This document shows, piece by piece, positions 14,593 to 24,018 of a stretch of 37,948 nt of DNA. Origin of the DNA: Bacteriovoracales bacterium. Its GTDB lineage: Bacteria > Bdellovibrionota > Bacteriovoracia > Bacteriovoracales > Bacteriovoracaceae. The stretch covers positions 1-37,948 of the forward strand of contig JAPONP010000203.1 in NCBI GenBank assembly GCA_026713835.1. The letters run 5' to 3'. The notes under the pieces were generated by a model, which had not been told where the DNA came from, made no database searches, and worked only from the letters and a program-made list of their open reading frames with translations. Numbering within the stretch: position 1 is the first letter of the stretch; each line of letters starts with the position of its first letter. The position numbers were made by a program, and so were the translations under genes.

Positions 14593-15474
14593 TCAATCAT
14601 CAAATTTATTGATGACGGTCAAGGGGATGTCGCATCCTTTAGTGTGGCAAATCTCTTGGGTGAGAACGGGCCCTAGTTCTGTCGTTGTCCGGGCCAGGTA
14701 GTCGTGTAGGTTGGCCGCGGAAACAAAATTAAACCACCTGGAGACCTCTTCCTCATCGCTATGGTCTTTCAGGGTGACATTTTTTTTGCCCCCAAGGAGT
14801 TTGGCGAAGAAAAGGCCTGCGGCCTTGAGACTACTTATTTTGACTTGGCTCGAGGGCCTTTTTGTCTCCAAGTAATGGGTCTGGATTTTTTCGAGGGATC
14901 TGAACCCGGTTTGGGCCGAGATGATAACACTCAACACCCATTCGTTGGAGTTTTGGTAGTCGGTGCTATAGGGATTGGAGATTTTGCTATAGCGGGGATT
15001 GTGAAGGGAGAGGGAGAGCTTACTTTCGAGGATCGCGGCGATCTTGTCTTGAAGTTCTTCCGGAGGAACGCTGGCATAAACGTCGTACATATAGGGGGTG
15101 TCGTCAAAAAATTCTCTGAGTTCGTGAACGAGAATTTTCGATGTGGGATCCGCATCCCCACGGTTGATCATGTGCTTGAATCTCCAGGTGCCATCTTCCA
15201 AACTCTTCCAGACGATCCCGGCGTGGGTGAATTTTTGTTTGCTGGGGTGACGAAAGGTTTCTTCGGAAAGATCCGATCCCACTCGGGACACGATAGCGGC
15301 CCTAGAGACATTTCTTTGGAGAAAGTGGCGAAGCTGCGAGGCCATAAGCTCCGTATTGGCCCGGTGTTTTTCAGGATCGTACTCGGGGCCGTCATCTTTG
15401 AAGAGGGCACCGGCTTTGGCCGAAGTGATGAGAAGGCAGAGGACGAGAACCTTTCCAAAAAATTGAGTTTTCAT
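14593..15474 (-). CDS. DUF2145 family exported protein
   Basis: A secreted or periplasmic protein of 293 residues with a Sec signal peptide (MKTQFFGKVLVLCLLITSAK, probable cut after AKA). The DUF2145 signature is recognisable: AAIVSRVGSDLS, then FTHAGIVW, and later HNPRYSKISNPYS followed by DYQNSNEWVL. In the family these conserved His and Asn/Ser blocks suggest a papain-like (NlpC/P60-related) fold, so a cell-wall peptidase or amidase role is possible but unproven. The start ATG at 15474 has GGGAGG about 9 nt upstream. Single minus-strand gene, convergent with mntA and divergent from accA. Confidence 0.75.
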   Translation of the reverse strand: MKTQFFGKVLVLCLLITSAKAGALFKDDGPEYDPEKHRANTELMASQLRHFLQRNVSRAAIVSRVGSDLSEETFRHPSKQKFTHAGIVWKSLEDGTWRFKHMINRGDADPTSKILVHELREFFDDTPYMYDVYASVPPEELQDKIAAILESKLSLSLHNPRYSKISNPYSTDYQNSNEWVLSVIISAQTGFRSLEKIQTHYLETKRPSSQVKISSLKAAGLFFAKLLGGKKNVTLKDHSDEEEVSRWFNFVSAANLHDYLARTTTELGPVLTQEICHTKGCDIPLTVINKFDD

Positions 15475-15621
15475 AGCTTAGAACCTCCCTGAATATCGAA
15501 TATCCACCAGGCTATCTTTGCCCCGGGAAGCAGTCAAGAGACCATGTAAATAATGCAATGCGCGTCAGGTTGTACGAGAAGGCGGTTTTAGGTTAGGCTC
15601 TACTCAAGGAGCGGAGTTTAG

Positions 15622-16590
15622 ATGGATCACATTCTCGATTTTGAAAAACCCGTAAGCGAGATCGAAGACAAGATCTGCGAACTCAAGGCGGCTTCCAAAG
15701 GGCAAGATATCGATATTTCCAAGGAAATCGAGGCCCTTCAAAAGAAGGCCGATAGGATGATTCGAGAGATCTATTCCTCTCTAACCCCCTGGGAGCGGGT
15801 TCAACTTTCCCGCCATCCGGCCCGCCCCCACGCCGTGGACTTTATCAAGGCCTTGATCGGCGACTTTCACGAGGTTCACGGGGATCGAAGGTTTCAAGAC
15901 GATAGGGCCATGATCTGTGGATTCGGTCGAATGGGCGACTTTCCCGTGGCCGTGGTGGCCATCGAAAAGGGACGCAATACCAAGGAGAAAATCACCCATA
16001 ACTTTGGGATGCCCAATCCCGAAGGCTATAGAAAGGCCTTGAGGGTCATGGAACTTGCGGCGAGGTTTTCCATCCCCATTATCTCCTTCGTGGACACCCC
16101 CGGTGCCTATCCGGGGATCGAGGCGGAAAAGAGGGGACAGTCCCAGGCCATCGCAGAGAATTTACAGGAGATGTTTGGCCTTAAGACCCCGATTGTGGCG
16201 GTGATTATCGGGGAGGGGGGCTCCGGCGGGGCCTTGGGGGTGGCGGTGGCCGATCGGGCCTATATGATGGAGTACTCCATCTATTCGGTGATCTCGCCGG
16301 AATCCTGCGCCTCCATCCTCTGGGCCGACCCGAAGAGGGCGAAGGAAGCGGCCAATTCTTTGAAGTTGGGGCCTCTCAAAGCCTATGAATGGGGGGTGAT
16401 CGACGGGATTATCCCGGAGCCCTTGGGAGGGGCCCATAAAAATCCCGAAGAGTCCTTCCGTGTGGTGGAAGAGTATTTGAAAAAGTCTTTGGAATCCCTT
16501 AAGAAGATAGATGGAGAGCTTCTTCTCCAAAAGAGATTTGAGAAGTTTCGGAATATGGGCCGTGCCGCCCTATCCGAGGACACAGACTAG
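15622..16590 (+). CDS. accA: Acetyl-CoA carboxylase carboxyltransferase subunit alpha
   Basis: Carries, with AccD, the transfer of CO2 from carboxybiotin to acetyl-CoA in the first step of fatty-acid synthesis. Seen: the N-terminal coiled region (DFEKPVSEIEDKICELK), PWERVQLSRHPARPHAVDFI, DTPGAYPGIEAEKRGQ, GEGGSGGALGVAVADR and MEYSIYSVISPESCASILW, all AccA hallmarks. 322 residues, the normal length. The ATG at 15622 is preceded by GGAG. accD is not in the window. It is followed at only 11 nt by yicC, so it probably heads the accA-yicC-gmk-rel operon, linking lipid synthesis and the stringent response. Confidence 0.96.
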   Translation: MDHILDFEKPVSEIEDKICELKAASKGQDIDISKEIEALQKKADRMIREIYSSLTPWERVQLSRHPARPHAVDFIKALIGDFHEVHGDRRFQDDRAMICGFGRMGDFPVAVVAIEKGRNTKEKITHNFGMPNPEGYRKALRVMELAARFSIPIISFVDTPGAYPGIEAEKRGQSQAIAENLQEMFGLKTPIVAVIIGEGGSGGALGVAVADRAYMMEYSIYSVISPESCASILWADPKRAKEAANSLKLGPLKAYEWGVIDGIIPEPLGGAHKNPEESFRVVEEYLKKSLESLKKIDGELLLQKRFEKFRNMGRAALSEDTD

Positions 16591-16601
16591 GGCGGTTTTT
16601 G

Positions 16602-17471
16602 ATGGATTCCATGACGGGTTTTGGAAGGGGGGAGGAGCAAGGGCCCAACTTCAAGGCCCTCGTGGAGGTGAAAAGCGTCAACCACCGTTTTCGAGATATT
16701 CGCCTGCGCATTTCCCCCCCCTTGAGTTCCCTGGAAAGGGAGATCCACAAGGCCATCGAGGGCCGATTTAAACGGGGAAGTTTTGATATCTGGGTCTCCC
16801 ACAAGACCCAAGGCCCCTCCTCCCAAGGGGGTATGGACTCTCAAAAGATCAAAGATTATCTCACCCATATCAAGGCCTTGTGCGAAGAAGTGGGCGTTCC
16901 TCTCCACGCCTTTGCCGGGGATTTTTTGGGGGGCCAATTTGCCGTGGAGGTGAGCGGGGAAAAGGAGAAGGAGGTCGCGGCCCTTGTGAGAAAGGCTTTG
17001 GACAAGGCCCTCTCAAGTTTGGGGGAGTCCAGGCGTCGGGAAGGGCTGGCCTTGTGCGAACTTCTTGGCCGACATTTGGAAAACTACGCTTCCCATTTAG
17101 CTCCTATTCGTGCCAAGGCCCAAGATTTTGGGCCCATCATCCGAGAAAAACTCATGGAAAAATGTCGTCGCTTCGGCCAGTCTTTGCCCGGAGAAGAGGA
17201 TGCGGGATTTCACCGGGAGGTGATCTATTATTTGGAGAAGATGGATATCGACGAAGAGATAGGAAGGATTGAAGGGCATTTGGCCACATTGAAAGACCTT
17301 TTAAAAAGACCCGGGCCCAAGGGGCGGGAGATGGATTTTTTGATCCAAGAGCTTGGGCGGGAGACCAACACCATCGGGCAAAAATCCGAGTTGGGCCAAA
17401 TTTCAAAGGCCATCGTCCAGATGAAGGTTCAACTCGAAAAGATGAGGGAGCAGGCCCTCAATATGGAGTAG
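16602..17471 (+). CDS. yicC: YicC/YloC-family endoribonuclease
   Basis: Member of the YicC family, shown in E. coli to be an endoribonuclease acting on RNA such as RyhB. Signature ends are clear: N-terminal MDSMTGFGRGE and VEVKSVNHRFRDIRLR, C-terminal ELGRETNTIGQKSELGQISK followed by MKVQLEKMREQALNME. 289 residues, the usual size. A TTG codon directly before the ATG (16599) could also serve. It stands directly before gmk, its usual neighbour in many proteobacteria, with 7 nt between them. Confidence 0.93.
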   Translation: MDSMTGFGRGEEQGPNFKALVEVKSVNHRFRDIRLRISPPLSSLEREIHKAIEGRFKRGSFDIWVSHKTQGPSSQGGMDSQKIKDYLTHIKALCEEVGVPLHAFAGDFLGGQFAVEVSGEKEKEVAALVRKALDKALSSLGESRRREGLALCELLGRHLENYASHLAPIRAKAQDFGPIIREKLMEKCRRFGQSLPGEEDAGFHREVIYYLEKMDIDEEIGRIEGHLATLKDLLKRPGPKGREMDFLIQELGRETNTIGQKSELGQISKAIVQMKVQLEKMREQALNME

Positions 17472-17478
17472 CCCAACC

Positions 17479-18066
17479 GTGGAGGCCAAGGGTCATCTCA
17501 TCGTCATCGTCGCCCCTTCGGGAACGGGGAAAACCTCTCTTTTGGCGAGATTAAAAGAGGAGATTCCCGAGATCGTAGAATCCGTCTCCTGGACGACTCG
17601 TCCCAAGAGAAAAGGAGAGAGGGAGGGGGTGGACTACGTTTTTGTTTCAGAGGAAAAATTTATCCAAAAAAGGGATGGGGGCGGTTTTTTGGAATGGGCC
17701 TTGGTTCATTCCCATTACTACGGGACTCCGCTGGAAGAGTTGAGACGGGAATACGAAAGGGGAAGAACCGTCCTTTGCGATCTCGATGTCCAGGGGCGCG
17801 ATAGCATGAAAAAGGCCTTTCCCAAGGCCCGCGTGATCTTCATCGAACCTCCAAGCCTTGCGGATCTCGAAAGGAGGCTTCGGGGAAGGGGGACGGACAG
17901 CGAGGAGGTGATCGCCCTTCGTTTGGCCAACGCCAAAAGGGAGCTTGAGTCTAAAGGAAACTGTGATTATTTGATCGTCAACGATAACTTTGAGAGGGCC
18001 TACGGGGAACTCAAAGAGATCGTGGAAAACATGAGAGAGAATCCGGAACCGCCGTGCAAAAATTAG
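17479..18066 (+). CDS. gmk: Guanylate kinase
   Basis: Phosphorylates GMP to GDP. The P-loop APSGTGKTS, the GMP-binding SWTTRPKRKGEREGVDY, and the later LEWALVHSHYYGTP and CDLDVQG blocks are all present. 195 residues, typical. The GTG start follows GGAG at the end of yicC. The last 13 bases overlap the start of the (p)ppGpp synthetase gene. In many proteobacteria rpoZ lies between gmk and spoT; here it is absent. The pairing is meaningful because GMP kinase feeds the substrate pool of (p)ppGpp synthesis and is itself a (p)ppGpp target in many bacteria. Confidence 0.96.
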   Translation: MEAKGHLIVIVAPSGTGKTSLLARLKEEIPEIVESVSWTTRPKRKGEREGVDYVFVSEEKFIQKRDGGGFLEWALVHSHYYGTPLEELRREYERGRTVLCDLDVQGRDSMKKAFPKARVIFIEPPSLADLERRLRGRGTDSEEVIALRLANAKRELESKGNCDYLIVNDNFERAYGELKEIVENMRENPEPPCKN

Positions 18067-20231
18067 ATTTTTCCCACGAGGGACATCTCGATATCGAAAC
18101 ACTTCTCAAGAGGGTGAAGGCCTATTACCCCGATGCGGATTTCATTACCTTGAGAAAGGCCTATCAGTTGGCCGAAAAGGCCCATAGCGGTCAAAAGAGA
18201 AGTTCGGGGGAACCCTATATCATCCATCCTCTCAACGTGGCGGCCATTTTGATCAAGCTCAGAATGGACACGGACACCATCATTGCAGGTATCCTCCACG
18301 ACTCTGTAGAGGACTGCGACGTCAGCCCCCGGGATATCGAGGAGAAGGTCAACCCCACCGTGGCCCAATTGGTGGTGGGATTGACCAAGATCTCTAAAAT
18401 CAAATTCAAGACCCGCCAGGAACACCAAGTGGAAAATTTTAGAAGGATGGTGGTGGCCATGGCCAAGGATATCAGGGTCATCATCATCAAATTGGCCGAT
18501 CGAATGCATAATATGAGAACCCTCCAGTACGTCAACATGGAAAAACAGCAAAGGATTGCCAACGAGACCTTGGAAATATACGTTCCCTTGGCCTCCCGCT
18601 TGGGGATTCACTCGGTCAAGAGCGAACTGGAAGACCTTTGTCTAAGGTTTTCAAGACCTGAAACCTATTATCGTCTTGCGGAAAAAGTGGCCATGAAAAA
18701 GGAAGAGCGGGACGTCTATATCAAGGAAACCATCGAACTCGTTCAGGAAAAACTTTTGGAGTTTTCGGTCAAGGCCGAGGTGAGGGGAAGGCCCAAGCAT
18801 TTTTATTCCATCTATAAGAAGATGAGGAATCGGGGGGTGGACTTTGAACAGATTCAAGACCTTCTGGCCTTTAGGGTTTTGGTGGGCAATATCACGGAAT
18901 GTTATAAGGTTTTGGGGATCATCCACTCCTCCTTTAAGCCGATTCCGGGCCGCTTTAAAGATTATATCGCCATCCCCAAGGTCAATAACTATCAGGCCCT
19001 CCACACCACCGTCATAGGCCCTCGAGGCAATAGGATCGAAATTCAAATCCGAACCCAAGAGATGGAAGAGGTGGCCGAAACGGGAGTGGCCGCCCACTGG
19101 AAGTACAAAGAGGGGATTATGGGGGCCAAGCAAAAGCTCGATTGGGTTCAAGAGCTTTTGGATATTTCTGAACAATTTGGAAATGACGGACAATTTATGA
19201 ATGTGGTCAAAAGTGACCTGGATATCGGAGGGATCTTTATCTTTACCCCCGTAGGGGATGTGAAGGAGTTGCAACACGGCTCAACCCCTTTGGATTTTGC
19301 CTACTCGATCCATACGGAGGTGGGCCACCGCTGCGTAGGGGCCAAGGTTAATGGAAAGATCGTTCCTTTAAGATATAAACTCAAAAGCGGCGATATGGTG
19401 GAGGTCTTGACCTCCAAGACCCAAACCCCCTCAAAGGATTGGCTCAATTTGGTCAAGTCCTCCAAGGCCAAGGCCAAGATCAAACAATGGCTTCTCAAAG
19501 TGGAAAGGGAGAGAAGCCGGGAACTTGGAGAAAAAATTTTGGAAAAGGCCTTTCGGGTGTATGGAACATCCCTGGCCAAGGCCTTAAAGAAGGGTCTCGT
19601 GGATCAGGCCTTGAAACATTTTCGCTATTCCATCCCGGAAGAACTCTACGTCCATACGGGAGTCGGCAAATTGTCGGCCAAGGATGTGATCGATGCCATC
19701 CCGGAACTCATCCCCAAGGTGGAAGAGGAAAAGAGCCAGGAATTGGATAAGTTTTCGAGCCGTTTGACCTCCATGGCCCAAAAAACGTCCCGAAAAAACA
19801 ACGCCGTTATCGTGGATGGAATGGATGATCTCATGGTTCGCATGGGCAAGTGCTGCAACCCCATTCCCGGCGATATCATTAGCGGTCATATCACTCGTGG
19901 ACGAGGGATTACGGTTCACAGAGAGGATTGCCAACGGTTGGGACAAGCGGAAAGTACCCGCATCATCACCGTGAGTTGGAATTCCGAGTATTTTTTCAAG
20001 CATCCCGTAGGCATTAGGGTTATGACCAACGATCGTCCGGGAGTACTCTCCACCATCTCCAAGGCCATCAATGAAACCGGAATCAATATCCGCTCGGCCA
20101 TCGCCACCTCTCTTCCCGATGCCAAAGGATCGTTTATCTTTCAAATCGAGGTTCGAGATTATTCCGAATTTCTCAAGGCCATCTCGGCCATTGAAAGCGT
20201 TTCAGAGGTCATTTCCGTCAATAGGGTTTAG
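18054..20231 (+). CDS. rel: Bifunctional (p)ppGpp synthetase/hydrolase (Rel/SpoT-type RSH)
   Basis: Makes and degrades the stringent-response alarmone. Domains in order: HD hydrolase (HPLNVAAILIKL, then GILHDSVEDC near residue 80, with the intact HDxxED metal site), synthetase (GRPKHFYSIYKKM, QDLLAFRVLV, NYQALHTTVIGP, EIQIRT), TGS (near 385-445, GSTPLDFAYSIHTEVG), a zinc-finger-like region (MGKCCNPIPGDII) and a C-terminal ACT domain (RPGVLSTISKAI). The synthetase loop reads RFKD (about 299), the RxKD type found in bifunctional enzymes rather than the ExDD of RelA, so both activities are expected. 725 residues, full length. The GTG start overlaps gmk by 13 nt. No second RSH is visible here. 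Confidence 0.96.
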   Translation: MQKLDFSHEGHLDIETLLKRVKAYYPDADFITLRKAYQLAEKAHSGQKRSSGEPYIIHPLNVAAILIKLRMDTDTIIAGILHDSVEDCDVSPRDIEEKVNPTVAQLVVGLTKISKIKFKTRQEHQVENFRRMVVAMAKDIRVIIIKLADRMHNMRTLQYVNMEKQQRIANETLEIYVPLASRLGIHSVKSELEDLCLRFSRPETYYRLAEKVAMKKEERDVYIKETIELVQEKLLEFSVKAEVRGRPKHFYSIYKKMRNRGVDFEQIQDLLAFRVLVGNITECYKVLGIIHSSFKPIPGRFKDYIAIPKVNNYQALHTTVIGPRGNRIEIQIRTQEMEEVAETGVAAHWKYKEGIMGAKQKLDWVQELLDISEQFGNDGQFMNVVKSDLDIGGIFIFTPVGDVKELQHGSTPLDFAYSIHTEVGHRCVGAKVNGKIVPLRYKLKSGDMVEVLTSKTQTPSKDWLNLVKSSKAKAKIKQWLLKVERERSRELGEKILEKAFRVYGTSLAKALKKGLVDQALKHFRYSIPEELYVHTGVGKLSAKDVIDAIPELIPKVEEEKSQELDKFSSRLTSMAQKTSRKNNAVIVDGMDDLMVRMGKCCNPIPGDIISGHITRGRGITVHREDCQRLGQAESTRIITVSWNSEYFFKHPVGIRVMTNDRPGVLSTISKAINETGINIRSAIATSLPDAKGSFIFQIEVRDYSEFLKAISAIESVSEVISVNRV

Positions 20232-20245
20232 TAGTAAGGTAAGCT

Positions 20246-20656
20246 ATGGGATGGATTTTTCGCTTTACCCTTCTCTTTATAGGCTCTTTGTCCTTGGGGC
20301 TAGGCTTTCTAGGGGCCTTTCTTCCCCTCCTGCCCACGACCCCCTTCGTTTTGTTGGCGGCCTATTGTTTTTCAAAAACCCATCCCCGTTTTTATCGTTG
20401 GTTGCGCTCTCTTCCGGTGGTGGGGCCCTCCATTGAGGAGTGGAATGACCGCGGAATCATTAGGAGATCGGCCAAGGTCACGGCCACTTTCGCCCTCCTG
20501 TGCATTTCCCTCTTTCTTTGGTTTCGCCCCCTGATCCCCCTCTCCGTCAAGCTCACGGCCTACGGGGTCTTTATGGTCGTCATCACTTTTGTGGTATCGA
20601 GACCCGAGGGGTCTCTTGATCCCCGTCCCAAAGGAGTAAAAAGGCCAAGGCCTTGA
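20246..20656 (+). CDS. YbaN-like DUF454 inner-membrane protein
   Basis: A small membrane protein of 136 residues. The DUF454 signature is clear: GFLGAFLPLLPTTPFVLLAA, YCFSKTHPRFYRWL, and PSIEEWNDRGII. It has a hydrophobic hairpin at the N-terminus and two further spans (about 78-95 and 98-114). Function unknown in the family. It starts 14 nt after the rel gene and probably belongs to the same transcript. Its 3' end overlaps the convergent DUF218 gene by 74 nt, and the overlap contains a perfect hairpin (20599-20615). Confidence 0.85.
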   Translation: MGWIFRFTLLFIGSLSLGLGFLGAFLPLLPTTPFVLLAAYCFSKTHPRFYRWLRSLPVVGPSIEEWNDRGIIRRSAKVTATFALLCISLFLWFRPLIPLSVKLTAYGVFMVVITFVVSRPEGSLDPRPKGVKRPRP

Positions 20657-21260
20657 TGATTTTGGAGGTTTCCTTAAAGATGAGGCGGTAGGATCGCCAG
20701 GCCTTGAGGTCGCTTACGGTGCCTTGATAATGAAACTCCAGTGAATCTTTTGGGCGAGAGAGGGTTTCGGTGATTCGTTTGATTCGGTAGATATGATAGT
20801 CCGATGAAACCAGAAGAACCCTTTTTAACTCCTGATGATTTTTTAGAAATTGTAGGGTGGAGAGGACGTTTTCGACGGTGTTTCTTGCCAGGTAATCGAT
20901 TTCTATTTGGCGGGAGTCCACATGGGGGTCGTCATCTTTTCTCATGGCCCGGAGAAGATGATCCACGGTATTTCGGGCATAGACACCCGTGATAAAAATT
21001 TTAGACGTTTTAAATTTTTTGGACAGTTCGATGGCCAACGGGATTCTTCCCACATCTCCCGTAAAGACGACGATGAGATCGGGAGATTTTTGATAAAAGG
21101 CATCTTGGGCCGATTTCATTTCCTTTCGGCCGAAATAGAGGAGATAGAAGCTAAAGAGGACGTAGAAAACACCTAGGATGAGAAAGGAGTAAACGATATT
21201 GATAAAGTATCGCTTGTATCTCGTCTTTGACGTTTCAAAGATATATTTTTTGCCAAACAT
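20583..21260 (-). CDS. YdcF/SanA-type DUF218 membrane protein
   Basis: An envelope protein of 225 residues with one N-terminal membrane span (about 18-44) and a periplasmic DUF218 domain. Motifs: PDLIVVFTGDVGRIPLAIEL, ARNTVENVLSTLQFL (the conserved R-N-T/E block) and RVLLVSSDYHIYRI. Family members (ElyC, SanA, YdcF) act in envelope integrity and peptidoglycan or lipid-carrier metabolism, but no precise reaction is established. Last gene of the maeB-ridA-DUF218 operon, 15 nt after ridA. Tail-to-tail overlap of 74 nt with the DUF454 gene. Confidence 0.87.
   Translation of the reverse strand: MFGKKYIFETSKTRYKRYFINIVYSFLILGVFYVLFSFYLLYFGRKEMKSAQDAFYQKSPDLIVVFTGDVGRIPLAIELSKKFKTSKIFITGVYARNTVDHLLRAMRKDDDPHVDSRQIEIDYLARNTVENVLSTLQFLKNHQELKRVLLVSSDYHIYRIKRITETLSRPKDSLEFHYQGTVSDLKAWRSYRLIFKETSKIIKALAFLLLWDGDQETPRVSIPQK
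20599..20615. terminator. Hairpin inside the convergent gene overlap
   Basis: GAGACCC-GAG-GGGTCTC, a perfect 7-bp stem within the overlapping 3' ends of two convergent genes. Plausible bidirectional terminator although no T-tract follows; it is coding in both directions. Confidence 0.45.
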
Positions 21261-21275
21261 CTTTTTTCCAAATAT

Positions 21276-21674
21276 CTATTTTGTCGAGGCGATGACTTCG
21301 ATTTCGACTCGGGCCCCTTTGGGAAGGGCCGAAACCTCTACGCAAGACCTGGCCGGGAAGGGTGGGGAAAAATAGTTTTGGTAGGAGTCGTTAATCACCT
21401 CAAAGTCTTTTAAATTCGTGAGAAAAACCGTGGTTTTAATGATATGGCCGCGATCCAAACCGCAGGCCTTCAAGAGAGCATCGATATTGGTTAGAATTTG
21501 CCGGGTCTGTTCTTTGGTTCCTTCTCTCATTTGCCCGCTTTGGGGTTCGAGGCCTATTTGCCCGCTGAAATAGATCACGCCGTTATATTCCACCCCTTGG
21601 GAATAGGTGCCCACGGCGGCGGGGGCGTGGGAGGTGGAGATGATTTTTTGGGGGTCGTCCTTTGATCCTTTCAT
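21276..21674 (-). CDS. ridA: RidA family enamine/imine deaminase
   Basis: Hydrolyses reactive 2-aminoacrylate and related enamines released by PLP enzymes such as threonine/serine dehydratase. Seen: PAAVGTYSQGVEYNGVIYFS, GQIGLEPQSGQM, and near the C-terminus PARSCVEVSALPKGARVEIE with the catalytic Arg. 132 residues, standard size. It overlaps the maeB stop by 4 nt. A candidate source of its substrate, the dehydratase at 28917, lies 7 kb away, not in the same operon. Confidence 0.93.
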   Translation of the reverse strand: MKGSKDDPQKIISTSHAPAAVGTYSQGVEYNGVIYFSGQIGLEPQSGQMREGTKEQTRQILTNIDALLKACGLDRGHIIKTTVFLTNLKDFEVINDSYQNYFSPPFPARSCVEVSALPKGARVEIEVIASTK

Positions 21675-23974
21675 CGAGCGTGATCCTTTTTGAGATGGGT
21701 GAATCTTTGGGCCATAAAGGCCGTGAGAATGGTTTCATGGACGATTTGATCCACCGTGGACGTGCGCTGGACGATATTGATGGGGCTATTGAGGGGAATG
21801 ATGATGGGGCCGATCATATCGATATCTTCGCTCAATTGGCCGGCCAATTTATAGGCGATATTGGCCGCATTGAGATTGGGCATGATGAGGACATCGGCCG
21901 AGTCCTGGAGATCGGAAAAGGGAAAAAGACTCGTGATAAGCCTTGAGTCCACGGCCACGTCGGCCTGCAATTCTCCGTCGCACACGAGATAGGGGGCCAT
22001 CTCCTTGGTCAAGGAAGCGGCCTTGGCCATCTTCTTGGCATCCGGGTGGGGGCTTGAGCCGAAATTGGAAAAGCTCAAAAAGGCCACCTTGGGGTGCTTT
22101 CCCGTAAAGGAATGATAGGCCCCGGCCGTGTCGATGGCGATGTCGGCCAAGGCCTTGGCATCGGGATCGAATTGAAGGGTGCAATCGGCGATAAAATGGA
22201 GCTTATTTTTGGAAACCAAAATGATGATGCCTGCGGCCTTATGTCCTTGGTGGGTCCCCACGATCTCCATGACCGGGCGAAAGGACTCCGGGTAGGTATG
22301 GGCCGCTCCGGTGATCATACCGTCCACATGGGAGTTTTTGACCAACATGGCCCCAAAATAATTGCCTATCCCCATCACTTGCTGAGCGTGGGACAAACTC
22401 ACCCCCTTTCTCTGGCGAGAGCTGTAGTAGAGGTGGGTGAAATCCTTTCTTCTGGGATCTTTTTCCGGGTGGATGATCTCCACGTCGTGGAGGTGGTAGA
22501 GGTGGTGGTTTTCGATCTTGGGATAGATTTTGGCCGGATCGCCGATCAAGATGGGGCAGACGGGGCTTTCGTCTTTAATCCTATTGACGGCGTAGAGAAT
22601 TCGAATATCCTCCCCTTCCGCAAAGGCGATGCGGGGAGGGGACGTGATGTCGATGCGATCCCTGAGCGACTTGATAAAGGCCTGGCCGCTCCCAAGCCGT
22701 GCTTCGAGCTCCAGGGCATAGGCCTCGAAATCCGTGATGGGATGGCGGGCCACGCCGGAACTCACGGCGGCCTTGGCCACGGCCGGGGCCACGCGGGTAA
22801 GAACCCGATGGTCAAAAGGCTTGGGAATGAGATATTGGGGGCCAAAGGAAAAATCCTTATTGTCATAGGCCCTTTTCACTTCGTCCGGAACCTCCTCTTT
22901 GGCCAAATCGGCCAAGGCCTTCACGGCGGCCAATTTCATCTCTTCGTTGATCTTCTTGGCCCTCACGTCCAAGGCCCCCCGAAAGATAAAGGGAAACCCC
23001 AAGACGTTGTTGACCTGGTTGGGATAATCGCTTCTTCCCGTGGCCATGATGGCGTCCTTTCTCACCTTGGCCACCTCTTCCGGGGTGATCTCGGGATCGG
23101 GATTGGCCATGGCGAAGATGATGGGTTTCTTGCCCATAGAGGCCACCATCTCCTTGGATAAGAGGCCTTTGACCGAAAGCCCGATAAAGGCATCGGCCTT
23201 CTTGATGGCCTCCGCAAGGCTTCGATGCTCGGTCTTGGCGGCAAATTCGTCTTTGTATTTATTCATCCCGGAGGTTCGTCCCTCGTAGAGGACTCCTTTG
23301 GAATCGCACATGATGAGATTGTCTTTCTTGGCCCCCATTTGGATGAAGAGCTTGGCACAGGCCATGGAAGCGGCCCCGGCCCCGGAAAAGACGATTTTGA
23401 CCTTATGGATCTTTTTTTTCACCACCTCCAAAGCGTTGATAAAGGCCGCTGCGGCGATGATGGCCGTTCCGTGTTGGTCGTCGTGAAAGACCGGAATGTC
23501 CATTTGTTCCACCAAGGCCTTTTCGATTTCAAAACAATCCGGGGCCTTGATGTCTTCCAAGTTGATTCCCCCAAAGGTGGGCCCCAAGGCCTTGATGATT
23601 CGGATCATTCCCTCCACATCGGGTTCGTCGAGTTCGATATCGAAGACATCGATGTCCGCAAATTTTTTAAACAAAACCCCCTTGCCCTCCATCACCGGCT
23701 TGCTGGCCAAAGGCCCGATCTTTCCAAGACCCAAAACCGCCGTTCCATTGGTGATGACTCCCACCAAATTGCCTTTGGCCGTGTAGCGAAAGACATCGTC
23801 CTCTCTTTTGGCGATCTCCAAGCAAGGAATGGCCACTCCGGGAGAATAGGCCAAGGAGAGTTGGGAGGAGGTGAGGGTGGGCTTGGTGGCCCTGATCTCG
23901 ATTTTTCCGGGCCTTCCTTCTGCGTGGTAGTTGAGGGCCTTTCTGTCTTTGGGGGAGCGTGTATCTTTGGTCAT
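21671..23974 (-). CDS. maeB: NADP-dependent malic enzyme with phosphotransacetylase-like domain
   Basis: Oxidative decarboxylation of malate to pyruvate with NADPH formation. N-terminal malic enzyme (about 1-430): [33 protein letters not shown] (catalytic Lys), [23 protein letters not shown] and DDQHGTA metal sites, and the nucleotide-binding [12 protein letters not shown]. The C-terminal third is a phosphotransacetylase-like domain ([33 protein letters not shown]), regulatory in MaeB of E. coli and rhizobia. 767 residues, as usual for MaeB. It heads the minus-strand operon with ridA and DUF218. With ppsR and pgi elsewhere in the window it belongs to the pyruvate/PEP node. Confidence 0.96.
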   Translation of the reverse strand: MTKDTRSPKDRKALNYHAEGRPGKIEIRATKPTLTSSQLSLAYSPGVAIPCLEIAKREDDVFRYTAKGNLVGVITNGTAVLGLGKIGPLASKPVMEGKGVLFKKFADIDVFDIELDEPDVEGMIRIIKALGPTFGGINLEDIKAPDCFEIEKALVEQMDIPVFHDDQHGTAIIAAAAFINALEVVKKKIHKVKIVFSGAGAASMACAKLFIQMGAKKDNLIMCDSKGVLYEGRTSGMNKYKDEFAAKTEHRSLAEAIKKADAFIGLSVKGLLSKEMVASMGKKPIIFAMANPDPEITPEEVAKVRKDAIMATGRSDYPNQVNNVLGFPFIFRGALDVRAKKINEEMKLAAVKALADLAKEEVPDEVKRAYDNKDFSFGPQYLIPKPFDHRVLTRVAPAVAKAAVSSGVARHPITDFEAYALELEARLGSGQAFIKSLRDRIDITSPPRIAFAEGEDIRILYAVNRIKDESPVCPILIGDPAKIYPKIENHHLYHLHDVEIIHPEKDPRRKDFTHLYYSSRQRKGVSLSHAQQVMGIGNYFGAMLVKNSHVDGMITGAAHTYPESFRPVMEIVGTHQGHKAAGIIILVSKNKLHFIADCTLQFDPDAKALADIAIDTAGAYHSFTGKHPKVAFLSFSNFGSSPHPDAKKMAKAASLTKEMAPYLVCDGELQADVAVDSRLITSLFPFSDLQDSADVLIMPNLNAANIAYKLAGQLSEDIDMIGPIIIPLNSPINIVQRTSTVDQIVHETILTAFMAQRFTHLKKDHAR

Positions 23975-23991
23975 AGTTGGCCTGCCCTCCC

Positions 23992-24018
23992 GTTTTTCCC
24001 GGAGATACGAGTGGTTAC
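23992..24018 (+). mobile_element. Diverged right-end remnant of the MITE
   Basis: 21 of 27 bases match the right end of copy A (GTTTTTNCC at the left, CGAG in the middle and GTTAC at the end). The rest of the element is missing. It lies in the gap between the divergent maeB and phospholipase D-like genes. It is clearly older than the other copies, suggesting long residence in this genome. Confidence 0.55.
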
